Program-made: the position numbers and the translations under genes
NCBI GenBank assembly: GCA_015055785.1
Contig: SVHQ01000051.1
Location: 1-9,870 of the forward strand
Source of the DNA: Clostridiales bacterium
Lineage (GTDB): Bacteria > Bacillota_A > Clostridia > Christensenellales > Borkfalkiaceae
Direction of reading: 5' to 3'
DNA: 9,870 bases
The notes under the pieces: model-generated
Database searches by the model: none
Told to the model about the DNA's origin: nothing
Seen by the model: only the letters and a program-made list of their open reading frames with translations
In this document: piece by piece, positions 1 to 6,734 of the stretch
Numbering within the stretch: the stretch's first letter is position 1
Layout: every line of letters begins with the position of its first letter

Positions 1-768
1 AAAGTTAAAGGCACAATGGCTACGTATAGTGGTAGCAGACAGATAGCAGGTGCTACTTTTGAAGCAGTTGGTACGCATACATGTTCTAACTACACGGAAG
101 CTACGTGTAAAGACCCTGCTACTTGAAAGGTTTGCGGCGCGGCAAAAGATGATATTTTAAGCACCGAACACAATTATGCAGATGCTACGTGTACACTCCC
201 TAAAACATGTAATGTTTGTGGGGAAACGACTGGTGAAGCCACTGGGCACAACTACGTTGATGGTACTTGCTCTGTTTGCGGCGCTCAAGAAGGCGCAGTT
301 GCTCAATATGTAAAGGTTACTAGTGCAGAAGAATTCACTACTGGTACTTACATCCTCGTAGTTAATACTAAGAACATCACCCTTTCCACCATTGATGGCT
401 CTTGGATTAAAGGTAGCGAGTTAACAGCAGACAAGGTATCCGCAGATAATGTTATTGAAAAGGCTTTCGGTGACACTCTTGCTATCACTCTTGAAGTTTC
501 GGATGATGGTGTAAAAATCAAGATTGGTGATACGTACATCAAGCCTTCGGGAGGCAACACCAATGGTATAGCTACTGGTGATTACACTTGGGCTTATGAA
601 TTCCAAACCGATGATACTATTATATTCAAGGGCACGGGTTCCGACACTGTTACATTGGCATATAATGTCCAAAATGCTGGTTTCCGTGGTTACAAAAATG
701 CCACTGTAACTGGTAACAATGCTTCCAGTTATCCTTGCAAATTTACCGCATACAAGCTTGTTGGTTAA
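1..768 (+). pseudogene. 3' part of Cys-rich repeat surface protein, interrupted by an in-frame TGA
   Basis: Frame 1 is open from the window edge to TAA at 766-768, except for a TGA at 124-126. The 5' end lies outside the window and no ATG follows the TGA, so the downstream part has no start of its own. The first ~95 codons hold short repeats of the type TCxxPxTCxVCG...GHxYxxATC, with regularly spaced Cys pairs, as in Firmicutes cell-surface proteins. From about codon 100 to the end is a module that starts VTSAEEFTTGTYILV and ends KFTAYKLVG. It resembles the beta-rich module that ends many secreted gut bacterial proteins, but I cannot name the family with certainty. The TGA sits where the repeat expects Cys (T-C-K-V-C-G), one base from TGC or TGT. 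The simplest reading is a recent nonsense mutation or base-call error in an extracellular protein. No function beyond surface location can be given. Confidence 0.7.
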
Positions 769-811
769 TTAACATATTTGGATTAAATAAATTCAAAATA
801 TAGCAAAAATC

Positions 812-847
812 GAAGCGCTCTCTTTTTGAGGGCGCTTCCCTTTTTTA
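812..847 (+). terminator. Intrinsic terminator of the surface-protein gene
   Basis: An 11-bp stem (812-822 with 828-838, one G-T pair, GC-rich base) closes a TTTTT loop and is followed by CC and a run of six T. It lies 44 bases after the stop codon of the upstream gene. Confidence 0.9.
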
Positions 848-864
848 TTTGAGTTTCTACCCAA

Positions 865-940
865 CTGTCATTCTGAAAAGCAACGTACTCCCCACCCCCC
901 TGTCATTCTGAGGAGCAACGCGACGTGAGAATCTCATATT
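865..940. repeat. Left arms of a dispersed palindromic repeat
   Basis: Two copies of TGTCATTCTGA(A/G)(A/G)AGCAACG lie at about 866-885 and 901-920. The second continues to GAGAATCTCAT (~928-938). The reverse complement of the units at 954-1112 reads GGTCATTGCGAGGGAGCGA...CAATCTCAT, so these are imperfect inverted counterparts. The pattern GTCATTCTGAG...GAATCTC is a familiar interspersed repeat in gut and other bacterial genomes. No protein is encoded here. Confidence 0.65.
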
Positions 941-953
941 TATTTATGCCTTA

Positions 954-1112
954 TTTTATATGAGATTGCCACGGTCGCTATCGCTCCCTCGCAATGACCA
1001 ATGGGCTACTTTTATATAAGATTGCCACGGTCGCTATCGCTCCCTCGCAATGACCAATGGGCTACTTTTATATGAGATTGCCACGGTCGCTATCGCTCCC
1101 TCGCAATGACCA
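954..1112. repeat. 56-bp tandem repeat, about 2.8 copies
   Basis: Units start at 954, 1010 and 1066, an exact 56-base period. Each begins TTTTATATGAGATTGCCACG and runs through GCTCCCTCGCAATGACCA. Copy 2 differs by one base (A at 1018 for G), and copy 3 stops after 47 bases where the sequence turns to ACGTTCCG. Each unit is the right half of the palindromic repeat whose left half lies at 901-938, so the right arm seems to have been locally amplified. The remaining intergenic sequence, 1113-1174, shows nothing recognisable. Confidence 0.85.
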
Positions 1113-1174
1113 ACGTTCCGTTGGATTACGTTTTTCTATCTTTCAATATAGGGATTCCCCCCGCCCCTTTTCCA

Positions 1175-1203
1175 TTGACATGGTATTTTAATTATGTTAT
1201 AAT
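1175..1203 (+). promoter_or_regulatory. Consensus sigma-A promoter of the barnase-like lipoprotein gene
   Basis: TTGACA (1175-1180), a 17-base spacer and TATAAT (1198-1203) match both consensus boxes and the ideal spacing. The expected start near 1210 gives a leader of about 27 bases with AGGTG (1228-1232) four bases before ATG 1237. No operator-like palindrome is evident, so strong constitutive expression is likely. Confidence 0.88.
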
Positions 1204-1236
1204 ATTCTTGAACAAAATACTTTACATAGGTGCTTT

Positions 1237-2694
1237 ATGCAAAAGAAAATAAAAAAGCTGTGTTTGATTATATTGTCCGTTTTAACGTTGGCGTTTACAG
1301 CCACCGCTTGCGACAATATCAAAACTCCCTCCACGCCCTCGAACAGCGAAAACGGCGTTGTGGATGGCAGCGGCGAAAATAACAATAACGGCGAAAACAA
1401 CAACGGCAATAACGAAGAGAAAAATCCTGAAGACGACCCTTTTTATATTTGGGCAGGCTCTGTCATGGACGACGCTTATTTATTGCCTAAAAACGAATAT
1501 CTTTTAGGATATTACGAATTAAGCGGCACTGTTACGGAAATCGACGATGCAAATTCTACTAACAGCGCGATTTCTTTATATTTCAGCGTTTACGAACCGC
1601 AGGGCCGTCAAATGTATTGTTATAAATTAACGGGCAACGGCGTTCAGGATATTTCCGTTGGTGATTTTATCACAGTGTACGGCAGAATCATGAACTATAA
1701 GGATAAGAAAATTGAATTTGACGAGGGTTGTGAATTGATTTCTATCGGCAACGATGGCGGTTCTGGCGGTGGCTCTACCACGCCGCCCTCTCTCGATGGT
1801 GACCCGTATGCCAATATGTCCAAGACTGCATTTTACGCCGATTATACCCCTGCCACCAGCGCAGACGACGCTTACTATCGTTCGTTGCACGGTTTTATGT
1901 CGGGAGAACTTGAAACGCCCGACCAAGCACCGACAATTTCTTCCTATCAACCTAAAAAAGACGGTAAATTCATTCGAAACAGCGTGATGAATTTAAACGA
2001 GGACGGAAAAACATACACGGTTGTGGACGCTTACGGCAAAGAAGCATTCAAAGTATATAAAGACGGTGCGTATATCACTTTAGAAGAAGTAGCGGCATAC
2101 GTGTATGCTTTCGGCTCTTATCCTGCAAACTACACTACTTCAAAAAAGACGAAACCGACTAGTAGTGTTTGGGGTGAATATTTACGATTAAATCATAACT
2201 CCTTTTCGGGTGATACTTCCCAATATCCCTACGAGCCTGAATTGCCGAATATCAGCGGCTGCGGCGGCACTTTAGAATATTATGAAATGGATATTGGCAC
2301 GACTGGCACCGATTGCGACCCCTCATTCCCCGATGAATTATATAACGATGGTTCTACCATCACACGCGGTGCGGCTCGTATCGTTTACGGCAAAAATGAC
2401 CTCGACAACGATGGCGTTTATGAAATTGGTGAGTTCCACGTGTTCTACACCTACAACCATTACAACGATTTCCAAGAATACCTTAATTATGAGGGCGGTT
2501 GGGGTGAAATGTTTGGCAATATCACGGGCGGCGGCTCTATTTCCAGTAAATATGACTATAGTCCCACCGATTACGTCGAAATCGTTTTGGAAGCTTTACC
2601 TGCTTCCTCTATCGCTTCCACGTCGGAAGTATTCTATTACGACAATAAAAAATTCTTCACCGCGATGAGCTATCCCATTTTCTACGTCGCATAA
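1237..2694 (+). CDS. Secreted lipoprotein with OB-like domain and barnase-like ribonuclease domain
   Basis: This 485-residue protein has a lipoprotein signal (basic start, hydrophobic core, TATAC with Cys25), so it is probably membrane-anchored outside the cell. An Asn/Gly/Glu-rich linker spans residues ~35-65. Residues ~90-170 (YELSGTVTEI ... ISVGDFITVYGRI) look like an OB fold of the kind found in secreted bacterial proteins. After a Gly/Ser/Pro linker, residues ~285-416 align by eye with barnase: VAAYVYAFGSYPANYTT with barnase VADYLQTYHKLPDNYIT, YYEMDI with WREADI, RGAARIVY with RNSDRILY, and NHYNDF with DHYQTF. This places Glu350, Arg377, Arg381 and His408 on barnase Glu73, Arg83, Arg87 and His102. 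Barnase Lys27 falls on Ser302, next to Lys303-304. A 17-residue insertion separates Glu350 from Arg377, and Cys342/Cys360 could form a disulfide. The inferred role is extracellular RNA cleavage. The ribonuclease assignment is from recalled barnase sequence, not a search. No barstar-like inhibitor is visible. Confidence 0.78.
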   Translation: MQKKIKKLCLIILSVLTLAFTATACDNIKTPSTPSNSENGVVDGSGENNNNGENNNGNNEEKNPEDDPFYIWAGSVMDDAYLLPKNEYLLGYYELSGTVTEIDDANSTNSAISLYFSVYEPQGRQMYCYKLTGNGVQDISVGDFITVYGRIMNYKDKKIEFDEGCELISIGNDGGSGGGSTTPPSLDGDPYANMSKTAFYADYTPATSADDAYYRSLHGFMSGELETPDQAPTISSYQPKKDGKFIRNSVMNLNEDGKTYTVVDAYGKEAFKVYKDGAYITLEEVAAYVYAFGSYPANYTTSKKTKPTSSVWGEYLRLNHNSFSGDTSQYPYEPELPNISGCGGTLEYYEMDIGTTGTDCDPSFPDELYNDGSTITRGAARIVYGKNDLDNDGVYEIGEFHVFYTYNHYNDFQEYLNYEGGWGEMFGNITGGGSISSKYDYSPTDYVEIVLEALPASSIASTSEVFYYDNKKFFTAMSYPIFYVA

Positions 2695-2730
2695 GCGCGA
2701 AAAAAACGTCTATTTTTTAAGAATACGATA

Positions 2731-2762
2731 AAACAGGACTTCCCCTTCGGAAAGTCCTGTTT
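2731..2762. terminator. Shared bidirectional terminator between convergent genes
   Basis: AAACAGGACTT (2731-2741) pairs with AAGTCCTGTTT (2752-2762), extended by CC/GG near the loop with one bulged A. T-rich sequence follows on both strands (TTTCGTTTGTTT on plus, TTTTATCGTATTC on minus). It lies between the stops of the lipoprotein gene (2694, plus) and surE (2795, minus), so it can end both transcripts. Confidence 0.8.
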
Positions 2763-2794
2763 CGTTTGTTTAAAGCGTGTTTTTCGCTTTCTTA

Positions 2795-3532
2795 TTATTC
2801 TTGTGATTGTTTTGCCGTTAATTTACGGTAAACGTCCATATTCGTGCGCGATGCCTGCAAGGGGGTGACGGAAATATAGCCTTTAAAAATTGCTACGGTG
2901 TCGCGATTGAGGTCTTCGGGGTCGCTATCGGGAATGGGTTCACCCTCTTGAATGTACATATCTTCTGCTCCGTCGATTTTTCTAAAACGGTCGGAATAAT
3001 AAGAAGTGCCTTGATAGGTTAAACGAATACCTTTTGACGTTGCGGGAATATTGATATTATAAATATCGTTTTCTTCCAACAAATGATTTTTTACAATATA
3101 TTCGTAAACTTCGTCAAAATATTTCGACGCCGCTTCTTGTTCGTCGGGTGCGGAAGAATAAGCTATCGCCCTTACGCCTAACTTTGCCGCTTCAAACACC
3201 GCGCCAATCGTGCCCGAATACACGATATCTCCGCCGATATTTACCCCTTTATTAATGCCCGAAAGCACCAAATCAAACTGCTTATTCAAGCCTAACAGCC
3301 CAAAACGTACGCAATCCGCTGGCGTGGAATCGAGTGAATATGCCGTTATGCCGTCCATGAAAGGTACTTTTTTAATCTCTATTGGTTTGACAATCTCGAT
3401 TGCGTGACTTTTTGCGCTCTGTTCCACTTTCGGCGCAACCACGGTGACTTCCCCTATTTTTTTTGCCCATTCCGCAAGCAGACGAATGCCCAGCGTATTC
3501 ACGCCGTCGTCGTTTGTAATTAATATCCTCAT
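2795..3532 (-). CDS. surE: 5'/3'-nucleotidase SurE (survival protein E)
   Basis: This 245-residue protein is a typical SurE, a metal-dependent cytoplasmic phosphatase that removes phosphate from nucleoside 5'- and 3'-monophosphates; some members also degrade short polyphosphate. It starts MRILITNDDG, with the metal ligands Asp8 and Asp9. Ser39 (EQSA) and Asn94 (SGIN) supply the other expected ligands. The SGINKG.N.G.D..YSGT block (91-107) and SVTPL (221-225) are also canonical. I place the start at ATG 3532, which overlaps the upstream TGA stop as ATGA and has GAGGG about 8 bases before it. A TTG two codons upstream would give an atypical N-terminus. It is the last gene of a five-gene operon and translationally coupled to the NrnA-like gene before it. 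The stop is doubled (TAA TAA). Family assignment is very secure; substrate preference cannot be read from the sequence. Confidence 0.95.
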   Translation of the reverse strand: MRILITNDDGVNTLGIRLLAEWAKKIGEVTVVAPKVEQSAKSHAIEIVKPIEIKKVPFMDGITAYSLDSTPADCVRFGLLGLNKQFDLVLSGINKGVNIGGDIVYSGTIGAVFEAAKLGVRAIAYSSAPDEQEAASKYFDEVYEYIVKNHLLEENDIYNINIPATSKGIRLTYQGTSYYSDRFRKIDGAEDMYIQEGEPIPDSDPEDLNRDTVAIFKGYISVTPLQASRTNMDVYRKLTAKQSQE

Positions 3533-4506
3533 AACCAACCCTCGTTGTTTGCTTTATAGTCTTTTAACAGCGCGTCAGCCTCTTTTAACAGTGCGCGCAT
3601 TTCCGCGGTTGAATATACCGTCGCGCCTGCCGCACAAGCATGACCGCCGCCCTCGTAACGTTCTGCCAATTCGCTCACCGTTACGAAGCGGGAACGGAGT
3701 CTTACTCGAATGCTGCCGTCACCGTTGTCAATGAACGCAAGCCAAATAAGTGAATTTTTAATCGAATCCATATAGGAAACGGAAGCACTTGCCGCTTCGT
3801 TGGACAAAGAGAATTTACTTTTGATTTCGTCCGTGATGTGTATCCATGCCACGCCGTTTTTGGTGATTTTCATGTGTTTATATACAAAGGATTCAAATTT
3901 GAAAGCTTCGAAATCTTTCATATATAAATTTGCATAAATGACGTCCACGTCGATTTTTTGTTCAAGCATATTGCCCGCAAGGCGCATGGTTTCCCCTGAA
4001 ACTTCACGGAAACGGAAACGTCCGGAATCGGTGACCATACCCGTATAAATATACGTTGCCGCTTGTGTATCTATCTTCAATTCGTCTTGGAATGCATCGT
4101 AAAATGCCGCCACCATTTCACACGTAGAAGAACGGTTTTCTTCCACCCACTCGTAATTTGCATAAGATTCAACGGGAATGTGATGGTCTATCTTCACAAG
4201 TTCTTTGCAAAGGCTGAATTTTTGATTGGAAATACGCTTGCTTGTCGCCGTATCTAATACAATTCCCAAAGCGTCGGCATACGCTTCGTCGGGCAGAGGT
4301 GCGTCCTCGCTCCCTAAAAAGGCAAGGTATTCGGAAAAATCCGCGTTCTGTAAATAGATTTCCTTTTCGGGATAGGTTAATTTTAAAATTGCCGCAAGAC
4401 CCTTTGTCGAACCCACTGCATCACCGTCGGGACGAAAATGGCGGAATATGATTATCTTGTTGTATTCCTTGATTTTATTTAAAATTATCTGCATGTTCTC
4501 ATTCAT
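3529..4506 (-). CDS. NrnA-like DHH/DHHA1 phosphoesterase (paralogue A)
   Basis: This 325-residue protein has the complete DHH-DHHA1 architecture of NrnA, the Mn-dependent enzyme that degrades RNA of two to five nucleotides and dephosphorylates pAp. The four DHH-domain motifs are present: RHFRPDGDAVGS (22-33, His23, Asp27, Asp29), VLDTA (Asp85), IDHH (Asp107, His108, His109) and TGMVTDSGRFRF (Asp160). The DHHA1 substrate-binding motif GGGHACAAGA starts at residue 286. I choose ATG 4506 because AGGA lies 10 bases upstream; the in-frame TTG at 4515 has only two bases between it and that AGGA. It is preceded by a paralogue of the same family 30 bases upstream and overlaps surE by four bases. It ends with TGA, which shows that TGA is a stop in this genome. 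The family is certain; c-di-AMP/pApA phosphodiesterase activity, found in related DHH proteins, is an alternative to nanoRNase. Confidence 0.9.
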   Translation of the reverse strand: MNENMQIILNKIKEYNKIIIFRHFRPDGDAVGSTKGLAAILKLTYPEKEIYLQNADFSEYLAFLGSEDAPLPDEAYADALGIVLDTATSKRISNQKFSLCKELVKIDHHIPVESYANYEWVEENRSSTCEMVAAFYDAFQDELKIDTQAATYIYTGMVTDSGRFRFREVSGETMRLAGNMLEQKIDVDVIYANLYMKDFEAFKFESFVYKHMKITKNGVAWIHITDEIKSKFSLSNEAASASVSYMDSIKNSLIWLAFIDNGDGSIRVRLRSRFVTVSELAERYEGGGHACAAGATVYSTAEMRALLKEADALLKDYKANNEGWL

Positions 4507-4516
4507 AATATGCAAT

Positions 4517-4520
4517 TCCT
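4517..4520 (-). promoter_or_regulatory. Ribosome binding site that decides the start of paralogue A
   Basis: AGGA, at the end of an A-rich run on the minus strand, lies 10 bases before ATG 4506 but only two bases before the upstream TTG 4515. It therefore supports the ATG start. Confidence 0.65.
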
Positions 4521-4536
4521 TTTTTTACTGTGTTGT

Positions 4537-5475
4537 TTAAGCTTTGTCGTAAGCGTTGAGGTCTTCTAAAAGTGCCATTGCTTCGGCTTTGTTAGAAAGC
4601 GTTGCGCCGCACGCCTTTGCATGACCGCCGCCGCCGTATTTCACCGCTATCGGCTGTACCGTGTGTTTACTCGAACGGATTTCCACCAATATCTTGTCCT
4701 CTTCCGTTTCCGTAAAATTCACCCAGATATCCACGCCGCGAATATCCGACATTGTATTTACCATGCCGCGTGAAATGGTAAACGTATCCGCGCCGTACGT
4801 GCGCAATTCCTCTTTCGTTGTATAAATATACGCCACTTTATGCTGTGTGAATTGGATTTTTAAAACAAATTGCGCGCGCAAACGCACGTAGAAAAAATCA
4901 TCCGCATAAAGCTGGGAATAAATATCGTTCGTATTAAAATCTTGTTTCATAAGTTCCGAAGCCAAACGGAAGGTATTGGCCGAGGTGGAATCATAACGAA
5001 ACCGCCCTGAATCGGTGACCATGCCCGTAAAAAGAGCTTTGGCTGACGCGGGAGAAAGGCGCAAACCGCTGCTTACCGCAAAATCGGTGATTAATCCGCA
5101 ACAGCTTTCATAGGAAGTATCCACCACTTCAAAATCAGCGATTTTTTCACAATAGATGTGATGATCGAAACGCACCGTTTTCGCCGCTGTTTTATAACGC
5201 TCGTCACTGATAAGCGAAGACGAACCGCTATCTAAAATAACAGCCAATGCGCCGTTATAAACGCTGTCCTCTATTTCATCCATGACAGAACCATCCATAA
5301 ACGCATAACGCTTTGCATGATCGCCCACGGCGTATATCTTTTTTTCGGGGAAATTATCCTGCAAAAGACATTTTAACCCTATTTGGCTGCCCAAAGCATC
5401 CCCGTCGGGGCTGGTGTGTCTATGAATGATAATCGTGGAGTGATTTTTAATTTCCTGTAAAATCTGTTTGAACAT
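4537..5475 (-). CDS. NrnA-like DHH/DHHA1 phosphoesterase (paralogue B)
   Basis: This 312-residue protein is the second tandem member of the NrnA family. Motifs: HRHTSPDGDALGS (18-30, His20, Asp24, Asp26), VILDSG (Asp82), FDHH (Asp104, His105, His106), TGMVTDSGRFRY (150-161, Asp155) and GGGGHAKACGAT (281-292). Every residue expected to bind the two metals is kept, so it should be active. It shares the layout and several exact motif blocks with paralogue A but differs widely elsewhere, so the duplication looks old rather than recent. ATG 5475 has AGAGG six bases upstream. It sits 27 bases after the HD-domain gene and 30 bases before paralogue A, within the operon. Likely substrates are nanoRNA, pAp or linear cyclic-dinucleotide products such as pApA. 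Which paralogue does which job cannot be told from sequence. Confidence 0.9.
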   Translation of the reverse strand: MFKQILQEIKNHSTIIIHRHTSPDGDALGSQIGLKCLLQDNFPEKKIYAVGDHAKRYAFMDGSVMDEIEDSVYNGALAVILDSGSSSLISDERYKTAAKTVRFDHHIYCEKIADFEVVDTSYESCCGLITDFAVSSGLRLSPASAKALFTGMVTDSGRFRYDSTSANTFRLASELMKQDFNTNDIYSQLYADDFFYVRLRAQFVLKIQFTQHKVAYIYTTKEELRTYGADTFTISRGMVNTMSDIRGVDIWVNFTETEEDKILVEIRSSKHTVQPIAVKYGGGGHAKACGATLSNKAEAMALLEDLNAYDKA

Positions 5476-5502
5476 ATTATGCCTCTTTACTCGTTTTTCT
5501 AT

Positions 5503-6702
5503 TTAATCGTCAAAATAACCGCGATATTGCAATCTGTGGTCAGATTCGCGGAACAAAAATCCGTGCAATTCAATGAAATAATCATCGGTCATGCTCGCGA
5601 TGTAATCTACGACGAGTTGATTGGGCTCCGTCTTTTCATAAGGCGTTTCCCTTTTAAACGACATTTTGGATATATGCTGTAAATGATGAGTGTATATGGG
5701 CGAAGTTTGATTGCCTTGTTTTAAATCGTCTAATAATTGTCCGTAGACGTCTTCCATCATCGGTTGTACAGATGCGTTCAAGCCCGTATGCGCCGTTGCT
5801 CGATTGTATATTTTTTCGTAATTTTCTTTCTTGGTCTTTTTCAAGGCTTGAAAATGCGCCAAATCTAATTTAATATACGGTTTACCATAACTGTTTTCTA
5901 TCACGTTTACAATGAGATTGTTCACCATTTCCGCGTAGGTTTCGCCCAGTTCGTTTTTCTCAAAAGCCTCTGCACCGATAGCTTTGGCTAAAATAGCGTC
6001 CTCTCGGTCCTTACCCAAATAGGCAATAATGTCGGAAATACGCACCACCGCCCCCTCCAACGTCGAAGGCATGATTTTGTCGGCGTATTTTTTATCCAAA
6101 GCACACGATTCCATCATCTTGTCAAACTGCGCAAAATCTTGCAAGGGCGCAGGATGATATTCCAACAATTCCAGCTCCCCATTATGACAGGCAATTCCGT
6201 CTAAAGTTTGCAAAGTAAGATTATATGGATGTATTTTATCCAAAACTCGCACCGAATGAATATTGTGTAAAAAATGCCTGCCTGTATGCTCGAAATACAG
6301 TTTATCTAAAAGGCTCTCGCCCGTATGTGCAAAAGCGGGATGACCGATATCATGGCCAAGCGCAATCGCTTCGATAAGGTCTAAATTTAAATGCAACGCG
6401 CTGCCAATCGTTCTTGCTATACGGGAAACGAACTGCACGTGCAGACTGCGACGGGTCATATCGTCGTTTTTGAAAAGAGAATACACCTGCGTTTTGTCGG
6501 CATAACGGCTGAAAAACGGACAGCGCATAATTCTATCAATATCTTCCATGAATGCGTTGCGCCATACGTTTGTACCGCCCTTTTCCGCCATTCGTCTAAC
6601 AATGGAAGCATTATCAAAGCCTACAAGAGGATAACTGCCCGTTTGCTTTTCTTCCTCTATCTTGTTTATTAAATTTTCGGAAAGTTTTTCGTAATTCGGC
6701 AT
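5503..6702 (-). CDS. HD-domain dGTPase-like deoxynucleoside triphosphate triphosphohydrolase
   Basis: This 399-residue protein has the signature of the dGTPase/dNTPase branch of HD enzymes, which cut dNTPs to deoxynucleoside plus triphosphate in the cytoplasm. The N-terminal block DRIMRCPFFSRYADKTQVYS (56-75) matches the family's DRI...FRRL..KTQV pattern. RRSLHVQFVSRIART (84-98) supplies the first metal His (His88), GHDIGHPAFAHTGE supplies His117-Asp118 and His121, and RISDIIAYLG supplies the distal Asp224. The C-terminal ~170 residues are helical and less conserved, as usual. ATG 6702 has AGAGG six bases upstream. It is the second gene of the operon, 32 bases after the 5'-nucleotidase. In many members allosteric nucleotide sites control activity, so exact substrate and activator are unknown here. 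The conserved RRSLHVQF/GHDIGHPAF pairing argues for a dNTPase rather than a signalling HD phosphodiesterase. Confidence 0.88.
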   Translation of the reverse strand: MPNYEKLSENLINKIEEEKQTGSYPLVGFDNASIVRRMAEKGGTNVWRNAFMEDIDRIMRCPFFSRYADKTQVYSLFKNDDMTRRSLHVQFVSRIARTIGSALHLNLDLIEAIALGHDIGHPAFAHTGESLLDKLYFEHTGRHFLHNIHSVRVLDKIHPYNLTLQTLDGIACHNGELELLEYHPAPLQDFAQFDKMMESCALDKKYADKIMPSTLEGAVVRISDIIAYLGKDREDAILAKAIGAEAFEKNELGETYAEMVNNLIVNVIENSYGKPYIKLDLAHFQALKKTKKENYEKIYNRATAHTGLNASVQPMMEDVYGQLLDDLKQGNQTSPIYTHHLQHISKMSFKRETPYEKTEPNQLVVDYIASMTDDYFIELHGFLFRESDHRLQYRGYFDD

Positions 6703-6734
6703 TCGTTACCTCTTTCTTTTTGTATTGCCCCATA

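Noticed and set aside
124..126. Alternative genetic code with TGA as sense
   Set aside because: The NrnA-like gene ends at a TGA at the family-typical length, overlapping surE as ATGA, and Trp is written TGG throughout.
954..1112. CRISPR array
   Set aside because: The three units are contiguous 56-base tandem repeats with no unique spacers, and no cas genes are present.
1627..1950. 107-codon minus-strand open frame
   Set aside because: It lies wholly inside the barnase-like lipoprotein gene, shows no recognisable motif and is an antisense shadow.
2282..2668. 128-codon plus-strand frame overlapping the barnase-like domain
   Set aside because: It is an alternate frame of a well-supported gene, Thr/Ser/Ile-rich with no motif or ribosome binding site.
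3533..3538. TTG start for SurE two codons upstream of the ATG
   Set aside because: SurE proteins begin at MRILITNDDG, and the ATG at 3532 has proper ribosome-binding spacing and stop-start coupling.
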